This document shows positions 58,591-64,000 of a stretch of DNA of 64,000 nucleotides, piece after piece. The notes under the pieces were generated by a model. The model was given only the letters and a program-made list of their open reading frames with translations. It was not told the origin of the DNA and ran no database searches. Position numbers and translations under genes: made by a program. The stretch lies in NCBI RefSeq assembly GCF_020421205.1, contig NZ_JAIZZH010000001.1, positions 434,001 to 498,000 of the forward strand. The letters are read 5' to 3'. Position 1 is the first letter of the stretch; each line of letters begins with the position of its first letter. The DNA is from Hymenobacter pini (GTDB lineage: Bacteria; Bacteroidota; Bacteroidia; Cytophagales; Hymenobacteraceae).

Positions 58591-58908
58591 ATGGCTGTAA
58601 TCTTAACGTTCGAACTCGAATACCGTCAAGCCGAGATTCGGCAGCTACTGATTGAAGAATCAGGTTTTCAGGATTCCTTTTTTGGATTTCATACCCAAAC
58701 GGGTGAGCCAATAATTACGAACCTGCCGCAGAATGTACTCTACCATCCAGATTACGATATGCAGGAAGCTATGGCCAGTATTCGTAATAAGGCGCACTCT
58801 TATACGGTCGATATAGATTATCCACGAAACGTTGTAGCGGCGTTTGATGTGGCAGGTAATGGGTTGACTGGCTGGCGAGGGACTATTTCCAAAATTATTG
58901 AGGAGTAG
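58591..58908 (+). CDS. Hypothetical moron protein
   Basis: 105 residues from ATG 58591 (MAVILTFELEYRQAEIRQL). Low-GC gene, mixed alpha/beta content (NVLYHPDYDMQEAMASIRNK, YTVDIDYPRNVVAAFDV). No family recognised. Between terminators, likely a phage accessory gene expressed on its own. Confidence 0.5.
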   Translation: MAVILTFELEYRQAEIRQLLIEESGFQDSFFGFHTQTGEPIITNLPQNVLYHPDYDMQEAMASIRNKAHSYTVDIDYPRNVVAAFDVAGNGLTGWRGTISKIIEE

Positions 58909-58941
58909 CCTGTTGGTAGCATTTTTGCTAAACTCGCAGCC

Positions 58942-59466
58942 ATGAAAAAACTATCCGTATTGCTCGTGTGCCTGCTGGCCCTCGCTGGCGCTGCTTCAGC
59001 TCAAAAGTATGAGTATAAGGGCCTGCGAAATTTTCCTGTGGATAGCAGCACGCATAAAGTGAGCTATACAGGTGTTATTGAGGTGCCTGGTGCTACACAA
59101 GCCCAGCTCTACCTCAAGACGAAAGCATGGCTGGCCAGCCATTACAATAGCGCGAAGGCAGTTATTCAGGTAGAAGACCCTAATAACAGCCAACTAGTAG
59201 CTCAGGGCCGGCTCAACTTCCGGAACGTGGCTACCGGAGCCCCCTCAAACTACCAGCACATGCTCAATTTCCAGTTTAAAGAGGGCAAAATGCGCTATGA
59301 AATCACCGATATACGGGAGGGTGGCACCCCTCTAGAACAGGTAATTCCGGCCAATCCGGTGTCGAAAAAGACCTACGACATGTGGTGGGAGCGGCTCAAT
59401 AGCGACTTTCAAGCACTCACTACCGAGCTAAGAGCCTCGGTAACGAAAAGAGAGGCATCCTTTTAA
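58942..59466 (+). CDS. Secreted DUF4468-family protein carried by the phage
   Basis: 174 residues with a signal peptide (1-20, GAASAQ) and then the DUF4468 layout: YTGVIEVPGATQAQLYLKTK, WLASHYNSAKAVIQVEDPNN, AQGRLNF, and MLNFQFKEGKMRYEITD. DUF4468 proteins are host-type periplasmic or outer-surface proteins of Bacteroidota, with unknown activity. Finding one in the phage late region suggests a lysogenic-conversion gene. Preceded and followed by independent terminators. Confidence 0.7.
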   Translation: MKKLSVLLVCLLALAGAASAQKYEYKGLRNFPVDSSTHKVSYTGVIEVPGATQAQLYLKTKAWLASHYNSAKAVIQVEDPNNSQLVAQGRLNFRNVATGAPSNYQHMLNFQFKEGKMRYEITDIREGGTPLEQVIPANPVSKKTYDMWWERLNSDFQALTTELRASVTKREASF

Positions 59467-59470
59467 GCAC

Positions 59471-59507
59471 GAAAAAGCCCCCAAGTACAGCACTTGGGGG
59501 CTTTTTC
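59471..59507. terminator. Bidirectional terminator between the moron and tape-measure genes
   Basis: Arms GAAAAAGCCCCCAAGT / ACTTGGGGGCTTTTTC are perfect with T-tracts on both sides; ends the rightward DUF4468 gene and the leftward tape-measure gene. Confidence 0.9.
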
Positions 59508-59511
59508 ATGC

Positions 59512-62307
59512 TTAAAACAACCGGCCGCCGCCGGCATCAGCCTTCTCCTGGTCGGCCCGGTCGGTAATACGCCGGCTGTTGGGCCCATCGAACACGAATG
59601 GCTCCTTAGCGGCCGTGGTAGCAGCGTGGCCCACGAGCTGCTCCAGCAGTTGGTTCGTGCGCTCCAGCTGGCCCACCGGTACCGACACCATGCCGCCGGC
59701 ATCGGCTCCCGCCACGTTGAGCCCACCATCTGCCGAGAGCTGGCCACCGGTTGCACCTTTGACTAGGGCCCGCGGAATGGCGACAAACTGAATCCGGTGC
59801 CCATACTTGTTGATAGTAGCAAGCGTGCCGAGGTTGTTGGACGTGGCCCGGGCGTTGGTTAGCGCCTCGCCGCCCTCCACCTCTACGTTGGCAAAGCGAC
59901 CAGTACCGCGAATACCACCCAGGGCGTGCGAAGGGCCCTCCAGCAAACCGCCATTAGCACCTTTGATAGTTGCGCCCAGCTTCTTCGCGCTGGCAATGGC
60001 CGTGGCCGTGGCAGCCAGCGCAGACACCACCGCTACCAGGTTCCCCGGGAATGGAATAGCGTTGGCTCCGGACACAGCCCGCACCCCAGCCAGAATAGCC
60101 TCGGCGGCCGTGGCACCGTTGGCGGCGAGCTGGGCCGACTCAGAGAGTATCTGGCTTTTCTTCTGGAGCTCCTGCCGGCGTTTCTCGGCATCCTCCTTTA
60201 GCTTGGCCGCTTTGAGTTGCTCGGTGTCGTTGCGGGCCTTCTCCCGAGCTAGGCGGTTCTCCTCCGTACGCTCACGCGCAATGCGGGCCACGGTAGCCTC
60301 CCGACGAGCACCGCGCTGGGCGTCTACGTCTTTCTCCAGCTGTTCGCGCGTGCGGGTAGCGTCGGCCAGCTCCTGCTCGATAACCTTGCCTCTGTCCTGC
60401 AGCGCGGCCAACTGGTCGTCGTACTTCTGAATCTGCTGAGCCAGGCGCTCGTCGGCCTGCTGGAAATACAGGTCGTTGAAAATCTGAGCAGCCTGGTAGA
60501 CTTGCCCGAATATTTCGGTTAAAGCCCCGGCCAATGCCCGGGCTGCATCGTCGGACAGGCCGAAAAGAGCCTTGAGGATAGTTTGGCCGAGGGTAAGGGT
60601 TTTTGGAAGTAGCTTCTTCTCTAGCTCGTCGATGGAGTTAAGAACTTCCTGAAAAGCTCGCGTAGCAGTTAGCCCAAATTTCTCCATTAGTTTTTGCCGC
60701 TCCCGCAAATCTTCAAGGCGTTGCTGGTCGAGCTGCCGCTCACCAGCTCCGGCCCGCTGCAGGCGGCTGAGGCGGCCAAACTGCATATCGTCTAGCTGGG
60801 CCAGCTCCCTACTCTGGAGCGCGGCCCGGTCATCGAGGGCTTTTTTGGCGGCGGCTAGGTTGGCGTCTACGATTTGCTGCTCCTTCTCCCGGATTTCGGC
60901 TTGCAGGGCAAGGTACTCGGAGCCGAAGCGCTTGCCGTTGGCCACGAGTTCGGCCTGAGCAGCTAACGCCGCATTGATTTCCGCCCGTAAAATGTCCTGC
61001 TGGGTGCCGCCGTAGGCCCGGGCCGTGGCCACCAGGCGTTTCCGGTACTCCTCATTGTTAGCCGCTTCTCTCTCCAGTGCCTCTTTCTGGGTAGCCCGAA
61101 GCTTATTATACCGGTCCTCGGCCTCCTTTTGGGCTTTTTCGGTGGCCTGTTTCTGCTTGGCTTCTTCCTCCTTACGGGCTTTTTCGGCGTCGTCGGCCAG
61201 TTTTTTGTTGTGGGCATTGGTCAGGGCCCGGAGTTCAGACTGCTTATCGGCCAGCTTGCTCGCGTAGTCGGCGGCTGACTTATCCAGCTGCTTGATTTCT
61301 TCACCGAGTAGGCGCTTTTTTAGCTCGTATACGTCCCGGCCGGCGGCTTCCTCCTCAGCAATTTGACGCTTCAGGCTCTCGGCCCGCTGGGCTGAGCCCG
61401 CCCGGTCCCGCTCCTCGGCCAGCTCGGCATTTTTCTCGGAAACACCCTTGTCGAATGCCTCCGAGGTTCGGGTGCCGAACTTCTGGGCCTCGTTGAGTGC
61501 GCCGGTCACGTCGCCCTGCAGCAGCTTGCCCAGCACGTCGCCGGCGGCGCTAAAGCTCTCTACCAGGGCGGAGCCCAGCCCGGAGGCCAGCTGGCTCAGG
61601 CCGCCGAAGCGTTTGGTTACCTCGTCGAGCAACGATATTAGCCCATAGAGGGGCGGGCTGATGTATTTGAGGGCTTCCACCACTTTCGCCCGGTTGCGCT
61701 CTACGGCGCCGGTGATTTTATCCCAATTGGTTACGACCAAGCCGAGTAGCAGCAGCAGCACACCAATACCGATGCTGGCCAGTGCCAGACGGGCCACCTT
61801 GCCGGACGTAGCCGCGGCCGTGCCGCTGGCCGTAGCGGCCTCCCCGATACCCAGGTAGCCGAGAATAACGCGCTTGGCATCCGACCAGGCACCTTTCAGG
61901 GCGGTACTTACTTCCGACGTGGTGAGCTTGTGCACGGATTCCAGGCCCTGCACTACGGCAATGAGCTCAGTGAGCCGTTTCTGGTAGGCCTCAGCACTCT
62001 CGGCCGAGACTAGCCCGAAGTTGGTGGCTGCTACCGTCCCGACTTCGAATGCACCAGCCAGGCCGGCGGCAGCATCGACAAAAGCCCCGGCCTTGTCCTT
62101 ATCAAAGGCCACGTCTACCGACTCCTCCAGCCCTTTGAGCGCGGCCTTGGCTTTGCCCAGCTCGCGCACGTAGGCGTCGGCCTCCGGCGAGCCGAGTTGG
62201 ACCTTATCCAGCTCCTCCTCCAGCCGCTCGATTTCCTTTTTCAGTTGGCCGGTGGTGGCGAGAGCCTCCTGCCCGTCAATCGTGATTTTGTAGGCTTTGG
62301 TTATCAT
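59512..62307 (-). CDS. Tape-measure protein (tail length determinant), encoded on the opposite strand
   Basis: 931 residues from ATG 62307 (MITKAYKITIDGQEALATTG). Helical coiled coils at about 20-65 and 300-700 (EEEAKQKQATEKAQKEAED, EREAANNEEYRKRLVAT), one strongly hydrophobic segment at about 165-190 (LALASIGIGVLLLLLGLVV), and a Gly-rich C-terminal region (GANGGLLEGPSHALGGIRGT), as in tape measures. Tail length would be about 130-140 nm by the general 0.15 nm per residue rule. It is the only late gene on the minus strand and has its own motif F. No dedicated G/GT gene lies next to it; the candidate is 9 kb away. Confidence 0.85.
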   Translation of the reverse strand: MITKAYKITIDGQEALATTGQLKKEIERLEEELDKVQLGSPEADAYVRELGKAKAALKGLEESVDVAFDKDKAGAFVDAAAGLAGAFEVGTVAATNFGLVSAESAEAYQKRLTELIAVVQGLESVHKLTTSEVSTALKGAWSDAKRVILGYLGIGEAATASGTAAATSGKVARLALASIGIGVLLLLLGLVVTNWDKITGAVERNRAKVVEALKYISPPLYGLISLLDEVTKRFGGLSQLASGLGSALVESFSAAGDVLGKLLQGDVTGALNEAQKFGTRTSEAFDKGVSEKNAELAEERDRAGSAQRAESLKRQIAEEEAAGRDVYELKKRLLGEEIKQLDKSAADYASKLADKQSELRALTNAHNKKLADDAEKARKEEEAKQKQATEKAQKEAEDRYNKLRATQKEALEREAANNEEYRKRLVATARAYGGTQQDILRAEINAALAAQAELVANGKRFGSEYLALQAEIREKEQQIVDANLAAAKKALDDRAALQSRELAQLDDMQFGRLSRLQRAGAGERQLDQQRLEDLRERQKLMEKFGLTATRAFQEVLNSIDELEKKLLPKTLTLGQTILKALFGLSDDAARALAGALTEIFGQVYQAAQIFNDLYFQQADERLAQQIQKYDDQLAALQDRGKVIEQELADATRTREQLEKDVDAQRGARREATVARIARERTEENRLAREKARNDTEQLKAAKLKEDAEKRRQELQKKSQILSESAQLAANGATAAEAILAGVRAVSGANAIPFPGNLVAVVSALAATATAIASAKKLGATIKGANGGLLEGPSHALGGIRGTGRFANVEVEGGEALTNARATSNNLGTLATINKYGHRIQFVAIPRALVKGATGGQLSADGGLNVAGADAGGMVSVPVGQLERTNQLLEQLVGHAATTAAKEPFVFDGPNSRRITDRADQEKADAGGGRLF

Positions 62308-62312
62308 GCCCC

Positions 62313-62340
62313 TATCACGGCCGCCGGATGCTTTTTTCCC
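62313..62340 (-). promoter_or_regulatory. Late promoter-like motif F (leftward)
   Basis: On the minus strand GGGAAA (62340-62335), 14 nt, CCGTGATA (62320-62313). The start codon of the tape-measure gene at 62307 is 5 nt beyond. Back-to-back with motif E. Confidence 0.65.
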
Positions 62341-62349
62341 GGCCCCCGT

Positions 62350-62377
62350 GGGAAAAATCGGAGGGGCCGGCGTGATA
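62350..62377 (+). promoter_or_regulatory. Late promoter-like motif E (rightward)
   Basis: GGGAAA (62350-62355), 14 nt, GCGTGATA (62370-62377). The ATG of the protease/scaffold gene at 62386 is 8 nt beyond. Confidence 0.68.
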
Positions 62378-62385
62378 GGGGCAAC

Positions 62386-63720
62386 ATGCCGCAGAAAAAG
62401 CCCCCCGTGTACGCCGTTCAGTTCGCACCCGCCGCTCCGGAAGTAGGAGTGAGCCTGGTATCGTTCGTGGATAAGCCCGCTATCGGCGTGGATTTCGTGG
62501 CCTTGTCGGCTGAGCAAACGCTACCCGTGGCCCTGAAGGCCGATGCCAAGAAGCAGGTGCTCACGGGGCCGGTACTCATTCCCGACAAGCAGATAGCCCG
62601 CCTCGACGACAAGGGCCAGCTCTACTACCTGACCTTCTCGGCCGAGGTGATTGAGCAGATGCACGAGCGCTTTCACGAGCAGCAGAACACGCACGCCACC
62701 AACCTGCAGCACGACACCGCACTGGAGGGCAATTTCTGCAAAGAGTCCTGGCTGGTAACCGATGCCAGCCAGGATAAGGCCTACGCGCTGGGTTTCACGG
62801 CCGAGCAGGTACCCGTGGGCACGTGGATGGCCAGCTACAAGGTGACGGATGCCAAGCTCTGGGCCGATGAGGTGGAAACTGGCAACGTCAAGGGCTTTTC
62901 CATGGAGGGCCTGCTGGCCTATACCACTCTCTCCGCACAGCTTTCTTCCATTCAACCAACTCAATCCATGCCCCAAAAACCCAAAGGCATTTTTGCCCGA
63001 TTTATGGCCTTTATCGGCGCTATTAGCCTGGCCATGCTTACCCTCGACGACGACAGCCAGGTAGAGGTTGACGACACCACCGGCGAGGTATTTACCCTCG
63101 ATGCGGAGGGCAACCGTGGCGAGCTGCTGGCCGATGGCACCTACAAGCTCAAGGGCGGTGGCGAGCTGGCAGTAAAGGACGGTAAGAAGGTCGATGCTGC
63201 GGCCGAGTCCACTACCGACACCACGGCCACCGCCGCGGCTGCCGTGCCGGCGGCTGAGCAGAAGCTGGCCGATGCTACCACCGAGGCCCCGGCCACTACG
63301 GCGGTGGAGGCCTCCAGCATTACGCTGGAAGGTGGGGAGGTTATCACCCACGACCCCATCGGCAAAAAGCTCTACAAGGCCGATGGTACGCTGCTGCCAA
63401 CCGGCAAATACAAAACCGACAAGGGCGTGATGTTCAAGGTCACCACCGACCAGTGGTGGTACGAAACGCAGGAAACCATGTCGGCTCAAATCACGGCACA
63501 GGAGGTGGCTATCAGTGGTAAGGATGCCGAAATCCAGAACCTCACCGCCAAGCTGGCCGAGGCAGAGCTGAAGCTCAAGGCCAAGCCGGCAACTACCCCC
63601 GTGAAGCTGGCCGGCGACAAGGGAGCCGAGAAAGCCGAGGAGGCAGCCGCTGAAGTGCCAACATGGAAACAACGCCTGAGTGCGGCCCGGGCGAACGGTA
63701 AAAAGGCCCAATCCAACTAA
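62386..63720 (+). CDS. XkdF-like prohead protease with C-terminal scaffold region
   Basis: 444 residues from ATG 62386. The first 190 residues match the XkdF/Phage putative-serine-protease type: VSFVDKPAIGVDFVALS, VLTGPVLIPDKQIAR, YYLTFSAEVIEQMHERFHEQ, a His in TNLQHDTALEGNF and a Ser in NVKGFSMEGLL, the expected His and Ser of the herpes-like prohead protease. Residues 195-444 contain an acidic, Ala/Thr-rich scaffold-like part and a coiled coil near the end (KDAEIQNLTAKLAEAELKL). An in-frame ATG at 62968 could start the scaffold alone. The capsid gene follows. Confidence 0.75.
   Translation: MPQKKPPVYAVQFAPAAPEVGVSLVSFVDKPAIGVDFVALSAEQTLPVALKADAKKQVLTGPVLIPDKQIARLDDKGQLYYLTFSAEVIEQMHERFHEQQNTHATNLQHDTALEGNFCKESWLVTDASQDKAYALGFTAEQVPVGTWMASYKVTDAKLWADEVETGNVKGFSMEGLLAYTTLSAQLSSIQPTQSMPQKPKGIFARFMAFIGAISLAMLTLDDDSQVEVDDTTGEVFTLDAEGNRGELLADGTYKLKGGGELAVKDGKKVDAAAESTTDTTATAAAAVPAAEQKLADATTEAPATTAVEASSITLEGGEVITHDPIGKKLYKADGTLLPTGKYKTDKGVMFKVTTDQWWYETQETMSAQITAQEVAISGKDAEIQNLTAKLAEAELKLKAKPATTPVKLAGDKGAEKAEEAAAEVPTWKQRLSAARANGKKAQSN
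62968..63720 (+). CDS. Possible nested scaffold protein from an internal start
   Basis: In-frame ATG 62968 gives 250 residues beginning MPQKPKGIFARFMAFIGAIS, at the boundary between protease and scaffold parts. In many phages the scaffold is made from an internal start in the protease gene (lambda C/Nu3). Both starts read MPQK. Proposed only from the position of the ATG. Confidence 0.4.
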   Translation: MPQKPKGIFARFMAFIGAISLAMLTLDDDSQVEVDDTTGEVFTLDAEGNRGELLADGTYKLKGGGELAVKDGKKVDAAAESTTDTTATAAAAVPAAEQKLADATTEAPATTAVEASSITLEGGEVITHDPIGKKLYKADGTLLPTGKYKTDKGVMFKVTTDQWWYETQETMSAQITAQEVAISGKDAEIQNLTAKLAEAELKLKAKPATTPVKLAGDKGAEKAEEAAAEVPTWKQRLSAARANGKKAQSN

Positions 63721-63762
63721 TTCCTAACCCTTTTTTCAACCTGCCTTCGGGCCAAATCACTC

Positions 63763-64000
63763 ATGGAGTACAATCCTATCCACTTTACCGGCGAAACCGC
63801 ACAGGAAATTCACTCTGCTGTGCTGGAGGCCAACCGGACCGCAAAGCGGAAGCTGTTGCGCCCGGAAGACAACATCAAAAACGAGCGTGTGCTTACCTCC
63901 ATCTCTGGTAAGGTGAAGTGGCAGCGCTACAAAGAGAAAATCCGCGAGTCTGACGTGGATACGCTGGCAGCCAACAACGGCCCCGACCGCATCAAGTTCG
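63763..64000 (+). CDS. Start of probable major capsid protein (partial)
   Basis: 79 residues are visible, MEYNPIHFTGETAQEIHSAV then LEANRTAKRKLLRPEDNIKNE, open to the right edge. Its place directly after an XkdF-like protease/scaffold gene is the standard site for the major capsid gene, and the helix at the N-terminus fits. Too short for a domain call. Confidence 0.55.
   Translation, partial: MEYNPIHFTGETAQEIHSAVLEANRTAKRKLLRPEDNIKNERVLTSISGKVKWQRYKEKIRESDVDTLAANNGPDRIKF

Larger units (their letters stand above)
33964..64000. mobile_element. Prophage (tailed phage), left end near here, right end outside the window
   Basis: A continuous set of phage genes runs from integrase (34080) through repressor, replication, terminase, tail and head genes to the right edge. 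The left limit is approximate: it lies between the last host gene (33456-33749) and the integrase. Both early and late modules look intact, with no broken structural gene seen, so the element may be inducible. Confidence 0.9.

Overview
The window looks like a high-GC chromosome segment of a Bacteroidota bacterium of the Hymenobacter type, carrying the left half or more of an integrated tailed phage. This assignment is inferred from the gene families: TonB-dependent receptors with a carboxypeptidase-regulatory-like N-terminal domain, a T9SS-type C-terminal sorting domain, LytTR two-component genes, a DUF7010 gene, DUF4468, TonB C-terminal domain proteins, and promoters of the TAnnTTTG class. 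No rRNA, tRNA or CRISPR array was seen.

Host part, 1 to about 33.9 kb. A secreted subtilisin (cut by the left edge) and a small lipoprotein come first. A leftward operon follows: alpha/beta hydrolase, DUF7010 membrane protein, LytS-like sensor kinase and LytTR regulator (2995-6474). Then come small envelope and TonB-domain genes. At 10.3-19.3 kb an OmpR-type two-component pair is followed by an MHS-family symporter, a large TonB receptor, an AEC permease and a DctA-type dicarboxylate carrier, which reads as an organic-acid sensing and uptake block. Next are a PQQ-type sugar dehydrogenase, a second TonB receptor and a lipoprotein. A stress section (25-30 kb) holds two UspA proteins, an ArsR regulator with a frameshifted ArsI/CadI-like gene, and hydrophilic small proteins. 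A secreted T9SS-type endonuclease I and a fasciclin protein close the host part. Three different palindromic or TIR-type short repeats lie between host genes (7714-7813, 10961-11106, 19269-19376).

Phage part, about 33.9 kb to the right edge, where it is still in progress. The tyrosine integrase (leftward) is followed by a CI/LexA-like repressor, a rightward early promoter, a small RHH protein and an excisionase-like HTH protein. The replication block (38-44 kb) encodes a putative single-strand annealing protein, a triple Myb/SANT-like protein, two proteins with the sliding-clamp motif QLSLF, a Dam methylase, an ASCH protein, a lambda-O-like initiator with six palindromic iterons inside its own gene, and a DnaC-like helicase loader. 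Small nuclease and zinc-finger genes follow. Late genes are small and large terminase, a tail chaperone with a canonical -1 frameshift heptamer, tail and receptor-binding proteins including an SGNH esterase, a tape-measure protein on the opposite strand, an XkdF-like protease/scaffold, and the start of a probable capsid gene.

The most unusual feature is a bipartite motif, GGGAAA-N14-(G/C)CGTG(ATA), found six times in the phage with exactly the same spacing, each time just before a late gene or gene group and on the coding strand, including a divergent pair at 62.3 kb. It looks like an ECF-sigma-type promoter, and in five of six cases the start codon is only 4-8 nt beyond it, which would give leaderless or nearly leaderless late mRNAs. 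No sigma factor for it is encoded in the window.
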